DNA from: JAJDNH01 sp964552395
GTDB taxonomy: Bacteria; Acidobacteriota; Thermoanaerobaculia; Thermoanaerobaculales; Sulfomarinibacteraceae
Length of the DNA: 64,000 nt
Assembly: GCA_964552395.1 (NCBI GenBank)
Contig: CAZKGM010000008.1
Span: 1 to 64,000, forward strand
Reading direction: 5' to 3'
In this document: positions 7,783 through 15,265 of the stretch, one piece after another
Numbering within the stretch: the first letter of the stretch is position 1
Layout of the letters: every line of letters starts with the position of its first letter
The notes under the pieces: model-generated
The model's input: the letters and a program-made list of their open reading frames with translations, nothing else
Told to the model about the DNA's origin: nothing
Databases searched by the model: none
Program-made: the position numbers and the translations under genes

Positions 7783-8376
7783 ATGAGGAACCGAGACCGA
7801 GAGAGCGAATTCATCGAGACCGTCGTTCACATTAACCGAGTCGCGAAGGTCGTCAAGGGCGGGAAGAACTTCTCGTTCTCCGCGGTGGTGGTTGCCGGCG
7901 ACGGCACGGGACGGGTCGGCTTCGGTACCGGCAAGGCCCGAGAGGTTCCTGCCGCGATCCAGAAGGCGATGGAGCAGGCGAAGCGCGAGATGATCCGCGT
8001 GCCCATGGTCGGCGGCACCCTGCCGCACAAGATCTGGGGCCGGTGGGGAGCCACGCGCGTGCTGCTGCGTCCCGCTTCGCCCGGCGCCGGCGTCATCGCC
8101 GGCGGCGGCGTGCGCGCGGTGATGGAGTCGGCGGGAGTGCAGGATGTCCTGACCAAAATCATGGGCAGCCGAAACCCGTTCAACGTCGTTCGCGCGGTGT
8201 TCGATGCGCTGAACAACCTCATGACGACGGAGAAGGTTCGGCGTCTGCGTGGCATCGAGGTCGTCACGGGTTCGGCATCGGCGGCAGACAGCGCTCAGGG
8301 CAACACCGACGTTGCCGAGCCGGCGGCCGAAGCGATGGCCGACGAGCCCGCGACCGAGGAGGCGGCTGGGTCATGA
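7783..8376 (+). CDS. rpsE: 30S ribosomal protein S5 with acidic C-terminal tail
   Basis: S5 (197 residues) takes part in decoding fidelity and mRNA unwinding. The dsRBD-like N-terminal domain has FIETVVHINRVAKVVKGGKN and FSAVVVAGDGTGRVGFG; the C-terminal domain has RPASPGAGVIAGGGVRAVME. About 30 residues after the core (ASAADSAQGNTDVAEPAAEA onwards) form an Ala/Glu-rich tail absent from E. coli S5. GTG 7780 is directly before ATG 7783; the ATG is better spaced from the AGGGG site. The stop overlaps rpmD. Confidence 0.96.
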   Translation: MRNRDRESEFIETVVHINRVAKVVKGGKNFSFSAVVVAGDGTGRVGFGTGKAREVPAAIQKAMEQAKREMIRVPMVGGTLPHKIWGRWGATRVLLRPASPGAGVIAGGGVRAVMESAGVQDVLTKIMGSRNPFNVVRAVFDALNNLMTTEKVRRLRGIEVVTGSASAADSAQGNTDVAEPAAEAMADEPATEEAAGS

Positions 8377-8579
8377 CCGCACGTAAGAAGAAGCAGCAGC
8401 AGATCAGGATCACCCAGGTGAGGAGCCAGATCGGCGCTCAAGAGCGTCAGAAGCGTGTGCTGGCCGGGCTCGGGCTTGGCCGCATCGGGCAGTCGGTCGT
8501 CCGGCCCGACGTGCCCTCCATTCGTGGAATGGTGAACAAGGTGCCCCACCTGCTGTCGGTAGAAGAAGTGGAGGGGTGA
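8373..8579 (+). CDS. rpmD: 50S ribosomal protein L30
   Basis: L30 is a small ferredoxin-like large-subunit protein, 68 residues here against about 60 usually. The extra length is a basic/Gln start TARKKKQQQ before the conserved IRITQVRSQIG. The LGRIGQSVVRPDVPSIRGMV segment is the family signature. ATG 8373 overlaps the rpsE stop (ATGA). Confidence 0.95.
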   Translation: MTARKKKQQQIRITQVRSQIGAQERQKRVLAGLGLGRIGQSVVRPDVPSIRGMVNKVPHLLSVEEVEG

Positions 8580-8581
8580 GG

Positions 8582-9031
8582 ATGGAACTCAACAGCCTTC
8601 GTCCTGCACCGGGTGCCAAGCGCCCGCGGAAGCGGATCGGGCGCGGCCCGGGTTCGGGTTCCGGCAAGACGGCCGGGCGCGGCCACAAGGGCCAGAAGTC
8701 GCGTAGCGGCTTCTCCCACCGGTTCGGCTTTGAGGGTGGCCAGATGCCGCTCGTGCGCCGGATCCCGAAGCGCGGCTTCACGAACATCTTCCGAGTCGAG
8801 AAGCAGATCGTTCACCTCGGGGATCTCGAAAACGCGTTTGACAACGGCGCCACAGTGACCCTCCAGGCCCTTGCAGACAAGGGGCTGATCAAGGCCGGGA
8901 AGGGGCCGGTCAAGATCCTTGCCGATGGCGAGCTGGGTAAGAAGCTGGCGGTCGAGGCACACGGGTTCTCACAATCGGCTCGGGCCAAGATCGAGGCCTG
9001 CGGCGGTAGCTGTGAGGTGGTGTCGTCGTGA
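8582..9031 (+). CDS. rplO: 50S ribosomal protein L15
   Basis: L15 (149 residues) is a late-assembly 50S protein. It shows MELNSLRPAPGAKRPRKRIG, the Gly-rich basic RGPGSGSGKTAGRGHKGQKS and the FEGGQMPLVRRIPKRGF motif. ATG 8582 is preceded by GAGGGGTGAGG. A GTG two codons upstream (8576) would overlap the rpmD stop but is a less typical start. The stop overlaps secY. Confidence 0.97.
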   Translation: MELNSLRPAPGAKRPRKRIGRGPGSGSGKTAGRGHKGQKSRSGFSHRFGFEGGQMPLVRRIPKRGFTNIFRVEKQIVHLGDLENAFDNGATVTLQALADKGLIKAGKGPVKILADGELGKKLAVEAHGFSQSARAKIEACGGSCEVVSS

Positions 9032-10407
9032 TCGAGAGCTTCCGCAACATCTTCGCCATCCCGGACCTCCGCAAGCGCGTGATCTTCACGTTCCTGTTGC
9101 TTGCCGTCTATCGTCTTGGCGCCTTCATCCCGACACCGGGCGTCGATCCGAAGGCGATTGCAGAGTTCACTGCGGCTGCGGCGGGGACAGTGCTCGGCTT
9201 CCTCAACCTGTTCTCGGGCGGGGCCCTTGGACGGATGACGGTGTTCGCTCTCGGCATCATGCCGTACATCTCGGCGTCGATCATCTTGCAGCTGCTCACG
9301 GTCGTGTGGCCGTACCTCGAGAAGCTTTCCAAAGAGGGAGAGCTCGGGCGCAGGAAGATCACCCAGTACACCCGCTACGGGACCGTGCTGCTGTCGGTGA
9401 TCCAGTCCCTGGGCATCTCGTTCTTCCTCGAGAGGACGACCGCGCCGGGTGGCGCGCCGCTGGTCCCGCATCCGGGCTGGGGCTTCCGCCTGATGACCGT
9501 GCTCACCCTGACGACGGGTACGGCGTTCGTGATGTGGCTCGGCGAGCAGATCACCGAGCGCGGCGTCGGCAACGGCATCTCGCTGATCATCTTTGCCGGC
9601 ATCGTCGTCGGTCTGCCGCGCGCAATCCTCAATACCGTCACCGACATCAAGACCGGTGCGATGAGCATCTTCACGGTGGTTATTCTGATCGTCTTCATGG
9701 TCATCGTGGTGGCGGCTATCGTCTACATGGAGCGCGCGCAGCGGCGTATTCCGATTCAGTACGCGAAGCGCGTCGTGGGACGGCGCGTGTACGGCGGTCA
9801 GAGCACGTACCTGCCGCTGCGGCTCAACACCGGCGGCGTCATCCCCGTTATCTTCGCCGCCTCGATCATGTCGTTTCCACAGACGCTGGGCCAGATGATC
9901 CAGCACCCGTGGCTGAAGCGGATTACCGAGGCGCTGGCCTGGGGCGAGCCCCTCTATAACCTCGTCTACTTCCTGTCGATCATCTTCTTCTGCTACTTCT
10001 ACACGTCGATCATCTTCAACCCCGAGGATACGGCCGAGAACATGCAGAAGTTCGGTGGATTCATCCCCGGTATTCGGCCCGGGAAGCGGACCGCAGAGTT
10101 CATCGACAAGATCCTCACCAGGATCACGCTCGTCGGAGCTATCTATCTCGCTCTCGTTGCAATCCTGCCGGAGATCCTGATCGCCGGGTTCAAGGTAGCG
10201 ACGATCCCCTTCATTGGACCTTCGCTCGACGCGGTGCTGCCACGCTGGTTCACCGAAGGTCTCGGCGTGAAGTTCTACTTTGGTGGAACCTCCCTGCTCA
10301 TCGTGGTCGGTGTTGCCATGGACACCGTGCAGCAGATCGAGTCGCAGCTCGTGATGCGCCACTACGACGGGTTCATGCGGCGTGGCCGCACGCGTGGGAG
10401 GAAGTGA
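9028..10407 (+). CDS. secY: Protein translocase subunit SecY
   Basis: SecY (459 residues) is the channel subunit of the SecYEG translocon in the inner membrane. Ten hydrophobic segments can be read. Family motifs include YRLGAFIPTPGVDP at the first helix and plug region, GVGNGISLIIFAGIV, and PIQYAKRVVGRRVYGGQSTY in the cytoplasmic loop that contacts the ribosome and SecA. The start is GTG, overlapping the rplO stop as GTGA. Its place between rplO and adk is standard. Confidence 0.97.
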   Translation: MIESFRNIFAIPDLRKRVIFTFLLLAVYRLGAFIPTPGVDPKAIAEFTAAAAGTVLGFLNLFSGGALGRMTVFALGIMPYISASIILQLLTVVWPYLEKLSKEGELGRRKITQYTRYGTVLLSVIQSLGISFFLERTTAPGGAPLVPHPGWGFRLMTVLTLTTGTAFVMWLGEQITERGVGNGISLIIFAGIVVGLPRAILNTVTDIKTGAMSIFTVVILIVFMVIVVAAIVYMERAQRRIPIQYAKRVVGRRVYGGQSTYLPLRLNTGGVIPVIFAASIMSFPQTLGQMIQHPWLKRITEALAWGEPLYNLVYFLSIIFFCYFYTSIIFNPEDTAENMQKFGGFIPGIRPGKRTAEFIDKILTRITLVGAIYLALVAILPEILIAGFKVATIPFIGPSLDAVLPRWFTEGLGVKFYFGGTSLLIVVGVAMDTVQQIESQLVMRHYDGFMRRGRTRGRK

Positions 10408-11084
10408 TGGCGAGCATCTACCGGAGCCTGAACCTGATCCTCCTCGGTCCTCCGGGATCGGGCAAGGGGACCCAGGCCAGGGTCCTGGCCGAGCGGTACC
10501 GTGTACCCCACGTCTCGACTGGCGACATGCTCCGGGACGAGGTGCGGCGCGGAACGACGCTGGGGCTGCAGGCGAAGGAGATCATTGACCACGGCGAGCT
10601 CGTCCCCGACCACGTCGTCGCCGGCATCATCCTGCGACGCCTGGACCAAGAGGACTCAACGCGCGGCGTGATCCTCGACGGCTATCCGCGGAACGTGGAG
10701 CAGGCCAAGGTCCTAGATGGCATCCTGGCAGAGCTGGGGCGTACCCTCGAGCGGGTTGTTCTCATCTTGGTACCGGACGCGGAGATCGTCCGCCGGCTCG
10801 GAGGCCGGCGTTCGTGTGCGGCCTGCGGCCGGATCTACAACCTGCAGCTGAGCCCGCCTTCGAGCGTCGGTACGTGTGACGACTGCGGCTGCGCCCTCGA
10901 GCTCAGGGATGACGATAGCGAGCCTGTGGTCCGCGAGCGACTGCGGCAGTACCACGAGAACACGGCTCCGCTGGTGGAGTTTTACCGCGCGCGCGGCCTG
11001 CTGGTTGAGGTTGACGGCGCACAGCAGATGGGAACGGTGTCCGAGGCCATCGTTGAGGCCATCGGCGCTCCGGTGGCCGGATGA
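10407..11084 (+). CDS. adk: Adenylate kinase with zinc-type LID
   Basis: Adenylate kinase (225 residues) interconverts ATP plus AMP and two ADP. The P-loop GPPGSGKGTQ (about residues 14-23), the AMP-site STGDMLRDEVRRGT and the DGYPRNVEQA motif are present. The LID carries four cysteines, CAACGRIYN and CDDCGC, the zinc-binding type seen in many Gram-positive and thermophilic enzymes. ATG 10407 overlaps the secY stop by one base; a GTG at 10404 is an alternative start. Confidence 0.96.
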   Translation: MASIYRSLNLILLGPPGSGKGTQARVLAERYRVPHVSTGDMLRDEVRRGTTLGLQAKEIIDHGELVPDHVVAGIILRRLDQEDSTRGVILDGYPRNVEQAKVLDGILAELGRTLERVVLILVPDAEIVRRLGGRRSCAACGRIYNLQLSPPSSVGTCDDCGCALELRDDDSEPVVRERLRQYHENTAPLVEFYRARGLLVEVDGAQQMGTVSEAIVEAIGAPVAG

Positions 11085-11833
11085 TCTTTCTCAAGTCGGA
11101 GCTCGAGCTGCAGGCTATGGAGAGGGCGAACCGTCTGGTGCACCAGGTGCTCGCCGCTGTCCGTGAGACCGCCGCGTCGGGCGTGACAACTGCCGAGCTG
11201 GATGAGCTGGCAGCAACCATGATCAGTGAAGGGGGGGCGCAGCCGGCGTTCAAGGGGTACCGCGGCTACCCGGCGACGCTGTGCACCTCCATCAACGACC
11301 AGATCGTCCACGGCATACCGAGCCCGAAGGTCGTGCTCGCCGACGGCGATGTGCTGAGCGTTGACTGCGGAGCGGTGATTGACGGCTTTTACGGCGACGC
11401 TGCGGTGACGTTCGCCGTTGGCGAGATCAACGGCGACGCCCTGCGTCTGATTGAAGTGACGCGCGCCTGTCTCGAGGATGCGGTCGAGCAGGTCCGCCCG
11501 GGGAACCGCCTCGGAGACATCGGGGCGGCGGTCCAGCAGCGGGCCGAGAGAGCTGGCTTCGGCGTCGTGCGTGAGTTCGTTGGCCACGGTGTGGGGCGAT
11601 CGCTGCACGAGGATCCGCAAGTGCCGAACTACGGAGAGGCGGGGAAGGGGCTGCAGCTCAGGCCCGGACTGGTGCTGGCGATCGAGCCCATGATTACGAT
11701 TGGCAGTTGGAGGGTGTGCGTGGATCGGGACGGGTGGACAGCCCGCACCGAAGACGGTACACTCGCAGCCCATTTTGAGTACTCCGTGGCAGTCACACCG
11801 GACGGCCATCGAGTGCTCGGTGTCGAGGAGTGA
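11081..11833 (+). CDS. map: Type I methionine aminopeptidase
   Basis: This enzyme (250 residues) removes the initiator Met from nascent proteins. The pita-bread fold metal ligands are visible: two Asp in VLSVDCGAVIDGFYGDAAV, His in FVGHGVGRSLHEDP, Glu in AIEPMI and Glu in AHFEYSVAV. There is no N-terminal zinc-finger extension. ATG 11081 overlaps the adk stop. The order adk-map-infA-rpmJ matches many spc/alpha operons. Confidence 0.96.
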   Translation: MIFLKSELELQAMERANRLVHQVLAAVRETAASGVTTAELDELAATMISEGGAQPAFKGYRGYPATLCTSINDQIVHGIPSPKVVLADGDVLSVDCGAVIDGFYGDAAVTFAVGEINGDALRLIEVTRACLEDAVEQVRPGNRLGDIGAAVQQRAERAGFGVVREFVGHGVGRSLHEDPQVPNYGEAGKGLQLRPGLVLAIEPMITIGSWRVCVDRDGWTARTEDGTLAAHFEYSVAVTPDGHRVLGVEE

Positions 11834-11835
11834 CT

Positions 11836-12054
11836 ATGGCGAAGGAAGAGGCGATCGAGGTGGTCGCAACAGTGGTGGAACCACTGCCAAACGCGATGTT
11901 CCGTGTCGAGCTGGAAAACGGCCACGAGGTGTTGGCCCACATTTCAGGCAAGATGCGCAAACACTTCATTCGCATTCTTCCCGGGGACAAGGTACTGGTC
12001 GAGCTCTCTCCCTATGATCTCAAGAGGGGGCGGATCGTGTACCGCTACAAGTAG
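11836..12054 (+). CDS. infA: Translation initiation factor IF-1
   Basis: IF-1 is a 72-residue OB-fold protein that blocks the A site during initiation. The sequence MAKEEAIEVVATVVEPLPNA, then RVELENGHEVLAHISGKMR and the end DLKRGRIVYRYK, is near-consensus. ATG 11836 is chosen over GTG 11830, which overlaps the map stop, because it gives the canonical MAKEE start. Confidence 0.97.
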   Translation: MAKEEAIEVVATVVEPLPNAMFRVELENGHEVLAHISGKMRKHFIRILPGDKVLVELSPYDLKRGRIVYRYK

Positions 12055-12063
12055 GGGGCGACG

Positions 12064-12177
12064 ATGAAAGTTCGTCCATCGGTTCGCAAAATGTGTTCAA
12101 AGTGCAAGATCGTCCGCCGCAAGGGTGTTGTCCGGGTGATCTGCGAGAACCCCAAGCACAAGCAGCGCCAGGGGTAA
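12064..12177 (+). CDS. rpmJ: 50S ribosomal protein L36 (zinc form)
   Basis: A 37-codon frame starts at ATG 12064 after AGGGGGCGACG. It reads MKVRPSVRKMCSKCKIVRRK and ends ENPKHKQRQG. It has the C-x2-C (residues 11 and 14), Cys 27 and His 32 zinc ligands of the C+ form of L36. Its place between infA and rpsM is standard. Confidence 0.95.
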   Translation: MKVRPSVRKMCSKCKIVRRKGVVRVICENPKHKQRQG

Positions 12178-12192
12178 TAGGGGAGGCTTGAG

Positions 12193-12576
12193 GTGGCACG
12201 CATAGCAGGTGTTGATCTCCCGGCCGGGAAGCGGATCGAGATCGGCCTAACGTACATATACGGTATCGGACGATCTCGGGCGAGGGACATTCTCTCCAAG
12301 GCGAAGGTGGCCGAGGGAGTGAAGGTCAAGGACCTTTCGGAGGACGAGGTTCTCCGTCTGCAACGCATACTTCAGGACGAAGGAGGCGTTGAGGGCGATC
12401 TTCGTAAAGAGGTCGCAATGAACATCAAGCGCCTCATCGAGATCGGGTGTTACCGCGGGATCCGGCACCGGCGCGGCCTGCCGGTCCGGGGGCAGAGAAC
12501 CCACACCAACGCGCGCTCGCGCAAGGGTCCGCGGCGTACGGCTGTGGCAAGCAAGAAGAAGGCCGCCAAGAAGTAG
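12193..12576 (+). CDS. rpsM: 30S ribosomal protein S13
   Basis: S13 (127 residues) is a 30S head protein contacting the P-site tRNA and L5. The N-terminus ARIAGVDLPAGKRIEIGLTY, the helix-hairpin-helix around IYGIGRSRARDIL, and the C-terminal RHRRGLPVRGQRTHTNARSR identify it. The start is GTG, preceded by GGGAGGCTTGAG. It is the first gene of the alpha block. Confidence 0.96.
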   Translation: MARIAGVDLPAGKRIEIGLTYIYGIGRSRARDILSKAKVAEGVKVKDLSEDEVLRLQRILQDEGGVEGDLRKEVAMNIKRLIEIGCYRGIRHRRGLPVRGQRTHTNARSRKGPRRTAVASKKKAAKK

Positions 12577-12590
12577 CGAGGAGATCCGAG

Positions 12591-12986
12591 ATGGCAAAGG
12601 ACCGCAAGGGGAGCCGCAAGTCGCGCCGCGAGCGCAAGAACATTCCGCATGCGGTGGCCCATATTCATGCGTCGTTCAACAACACGATCGTAACGTTTTC
12701 GGACCCGTCCGGCAGCTCGATCTGCTGGTCTTCCGGCGGCAGGATCGGGTACAAGGGCTCGCGCAAAGGGACGCCATATGCCGCGCAGCTCGCGGCCCGG
12801 AACGCCGCCGAACAGGCACAGGAAAACGGCGTGCGGAGCGTGGAGATCATGGTCAAGGGTCCCGGTCCCGGCCGCGAGTCAGCGATCCGAGCGGTGGCTG
12901 CTGCGGGGCTGGAGATTCGCAGTATTCGTGACGTGACCCCGATTCCGCATAACGGGTGCCGCCCTCCGAAGCGGCGTCGAGTCTGA
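12591..12986 (+). CDS. rpsK: 30S ribosomal protein S11
   Basis: S11 (131 residues) is part of the 30S platform around the mRNA exit. The core VAHIHASFNNTIVTFSDPSG, the segment KGSRKGTPYAAQLAA and the end DVTPIPHNGCRPPKRRRV are near-invariant. A lysine/arginine-rich N-terminus precedes the fold. ATG 12591 follows GCGAGGAGATCCGAG. Confidence 0.97.
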   Translation: MAKDRKGSRKSRRERKNIPHAVAHIHASFNNTIVTFSDPSGSSICWSSGGRIGYKGSRKGTPYAAQLAARNAAEQAQENGVRSVEIMVKGPGPGRESAIRAVAAAGLEIRSIRDVTPIPHNGCRPPKRRRV

Positions 12987-13005
12987 GAGTCAAGGAGAAG
13001 TTACA

Positions 13006-13632
13006 TTGGCACGGTATCGAGGTCCCGTTTGTCGCCAGTGCCGGCGTGAAGGCATGAAGTTATTCCTCAAGGGTGAGCGCTGCTTCAAGGAGAAGTGCGC
13101 AATTGAACGTCGGAACGTTCCGCCCGGGCAGCATGGCGCGCGTCGCCGCAAGGTCCAGAACTACGGCCTGCAGCTGCGCGAGAAGCAGAAGCTGCGTCGG
13201 GCATACGGCCTGCTCGAAGGTCAGTTCCGGCGCACCTTCGACGTTGCGGCCCGCAGCAAGGGCGTGACCGGCGAGAATCTCCTGCGGTTGCTCGAGCAGC
13301 GGCTGGACAACGTCGCCTTCTCCCTCGGCTTCGCTACCTCGCGCAATCAGGCCCGCCAGCTCGTGCGTCACGGCCACCTCGATGTCGACGGCAGGAGGGT
13401 GGACATCCCGTCCTTCCAGGTTCGTCCGGGGATGGTGATCTCGGTGCGCGAGAAGAGCCGTAAGAACACGCGGATTCGCGAGGCTATGGAGTTTGCCCAG
13501 GGCCGCGGGGTTCCGCCGTGGCTCGAGCTCGACATGGAGAGCTTCACGGGCAAGGTCATCGAGCGCCCGGCGCGCGAGGACATCCGCATCCCGATCCAGG
13601 AACAGCTCATCGTCGAGCTGTACTCGCGCTGA
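13006..13632 (+). CDS. rpsD: 30S ribosomal protein S4 (zinc form)
   Basis: S4 (208 residues) nucleates 30S assembly. The N-terminus has four cysteines (VCRQC at about residues 9-12 and CFKEKC at about 26-31) of the zinc-binding C+ form. The S4 domain is seen as LLEQRLDNVAFSLGFATSRN, then RQLVRHGHLDVDGRRVDIPS. The start codon is TTG, preceded by CAAGGAGAAGTTACA; the alignment with other S4 proteins supports it. Confidence 0.96.
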   Translation: MARYRGPVCRQCRREGMKLFLKGERCFKEKCAIERRNVPPGQHGARRRKVQNYGLQLREKQKLRRAYGLLEGQFRRTFDVAARSKGVTGENLLRLLEQRLDNVAFSLGFATSRNQARQLVRHGHLDVDGRRVDIPSFQVRPGMVISVREKSRKNTRIREAMEFAQGRGVPPWLELDMESFTGKVIERPAREDIRIPIQEQLIVELYSR

Positions 13633-13644
13633 GGTGGAGGGCGT

Positions 13645-14616
13645 ATGATCTGGCAGAACTTCCAGCGTCCCCCGCAGGTGCAGATTGACGAGGAAAGCTC
13701 CACAGAGGGCTTCGGCCGCTTCATAGCGCAGCCGTTCGAAAGAGGTTGGGGAACGACCGTCGGCAACGCGCTGCGGCGAGCCCTGCTGTCATCGATCCCC
13801 GGTGCTGCGATCACCGCGGTGAAGATCGAGGGCGCTGACCACGAGTTTTCGGCCGTCCCCGGCGTCGTCGAGGATGTCACCGATATTATCTTGAATCTGA
13901 AGAAGATCCCTTTGGTCCTCCACGGCGAGGGTGAGGTGCTGGTGTCGCTCGATGCCAAGGGTCCCGGCGAGGTGACGGCGGGTCAGTTCACCACGACCCA
14001 TCAGCTCGAGGTGACCGACCCCAACGTGCACATCGCGACACTGTCGGCTGACGGGCAGCTGAACATGACGGTGCGAGTCGCGGTTGGACGCGGTTATGTG
14101 GCAGCCGAGGACAACCAAACCGAAGACCTGGACCTCGGGTTCATACCGATTGACTCTGCCCACTCCCCTGTGAGAAGAGCGAACTTCCGGGTCGAGATGG
14201 CGCGGCTGGGCCAGATGACGAACTACGAGCGGCTGGTCGTCGAGGTGTGGACCAACGGCACCATAACGGCCGAGGACGCGCTCAGCCAGGCAGCGCAACT
14301 GGTCCAGGGCCACATGGACATCTACACCAACATCGGCGGGTTCGACGCTGTTGAGGGGGTCGCCGCTGTTAGCGAGAAGCCAAGCCCAGAGCTCCGCGGC
14401 GAGAGCATTCTCGACCGTGAGATCGAAAGCCTGGAGCTGTCCATCAGATCGCTGAACTGCTTGAAGAACGCGAATGTCAAGACCCTTCGCGACCTGGTGC
14501 GCAGGACGGAGAAGGACATGATCGAGATCCGCAACTTCGGCGAGAAGTCGCTGAAAGAGGTGCGCGAGAAGCTCGAAGCACTTGGTCTCGGCTTCGGTAT
14601 GAAGCTGGACCTGTAG
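13645..14616 (+). CDS. rpoA: DNA-directed RNA polymerase alpha subunit
   Basis: RpoA (323 residues) dimerises to scaffold RNA polymerase and binds UP elements. The N-terminal domain shows RFIAQPFERGWGTTVGNALR and RRALLSSIPGAAITAVKIEG; the C-terminal domain shows ELSIRSLNCLKNANVKTLRD and RNFGEKSLKEVREKLEALGL. ATG 13645 follows CTGAGGTGGAGGGCGT. Both domains are complete, joined by a linker around residues 232-250. Confidence 0.97.
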   Translation: MIWQNFQRPPQVQIDEESSTEGFGRFIAQPFERGWGTTVGNALRRALLSSIPGAAITAVKIEGADHEFSAVPGVVEDVTDIILNLKKIPLVLHGEGEVLVSLDAKGPGEVTAGQFTTTHQLEVTDPNVHIATLSADGQLNMTVRVAVGRGYVAAEDNQTEDLDLGFIPIDSAHSPVRRANFRVEMARLGQMTNYERLVVEVWTNGTITAEDALSQAAQLVQGHMDIYTNIGGFDAVEGVAAVSEKPSPELRGESILDREIESLELSIRSLNCLKNANVKTLRDLVRRTEKDMIEIRNFGEKSLKEVREKLEALGLGFGMKLDL

Positions 14617-14635
14617 GCACAACGGAGAGACGGCA

Positions 14636-15214
14636 ATGCGACATCGAGTTCACGGACGCAAGTTGGGTCGGACCACAGCCCATCGCACGGCACTCTTCCG
14701 GAACCAGCTCACGGCACTATTCACGCATGAGCGGATCGTCACCACCGTCGCCAAGGCGAAGGAGCTGCGTCCCCTGGCCGAGCGGATGGTGTCTCTGGCC
14801 CGGACGGGGAGCCTGCCGGCGCGACGCCGGGTGCTCACGATGGTGCCGGACAAGCTGGTCGTGCGACGTCTCTTCGACGAGGTTGCGCCGCGCTTTGTCG
14901 ATCGCCCGGGCGGCTACACGCGAATCGTGCGTATCGGCAAGCGTCACGGCGACGGGGCGGAGCTGGCCCTCATCGAGTTCGTCGACTACCAGCCGCCGAA
15001 GAAGGGTCATGGCGGTGAGGAGGCCGGGAAACCGTCGCTGATGGACCGTGCGCGCGGCATGTTTGGCGCTCGCAAGGGTGAGGGCGGTGGTGAGACTGAG
15101 GCTCCGGCCGGGGAAGCCGAGACGTTGGAGGCCGCGCCTGCCGGGGTCGAAGAAGAGGAAGCCCCTCTCCAGGATGAGAACGGGGAGGTCGAGGAAAAAC
15201 CGGACTCCGAGTGA
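14636..15214 (+). CDS. rplQ: 50S ribosomal protein L17 with acidic C-terminal extension
   Basis: L17 is usually about 120 residues and lies near the tunnel exit. The first 120 residues here are normal: MRHRVHGRKLGRTTAHRTAL, FRNQLTALFTHERIVTTVAKA and the GGYTRIVRIGKRHGDGAELA core. A further stretch of about 70 residues follows, rich in Glu, Ala, Gly and Pro and likely disordered. It is the last gene of the operon, just ahead of a hairpin terminator. The tail could be a lineage trait; no extra domain is recognised in it. Confidence 0.95.
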   Translation: MRHRVHGRKLGRTTAHRTALFRNQLTALFTHERIVTTVAKAKELRPLAERMVSLARTGSLPARRRVLTMVPDKLVVRRLFDEVAPRFVDRPGGYTRIVRIGKRHGDGAELALIEFVDYQPPKKGHGGEEAGKPSLMDRARGMFGARKGEGGGETEAPAGEAETLEAAPAGVEEEEAPLQDENGEVEEKPDSE

Positions 15215-15234
15215 CCGTTACCCTGCTCACCATG

Positions 15235-15265
15235 ACGCCGCGCTCAAGCGCGGCGTTCTTCGTTT
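15235..15265 (+). terminator. Intrinsic terminator of the ribosomal super-operon
   Basis: A perfect 9-bp stem, ACGCCGCGC with GCGCGGCGT, closes a 4-base loop (TCAA) and is followed by a T-rich run TCTTCGTTT. It lies 20 bases after the rplQ stop. The loop and right arm overlap the 3' end of the convergent YihY-like gene, whose TGA stop falls inside the loop. The minus direction lacks a T run, so it probably works in one direction only. Confidence 0.8.

Noticed and set aside
8812..10362. Minus-strand open frame of 516 codons opposite rplO and secY
   Set aside because: It lies antisense to two certain genes and its composition (Arg/His/Asp-rich, no hydrophobic core) is that of a GC-rich shadow frame.
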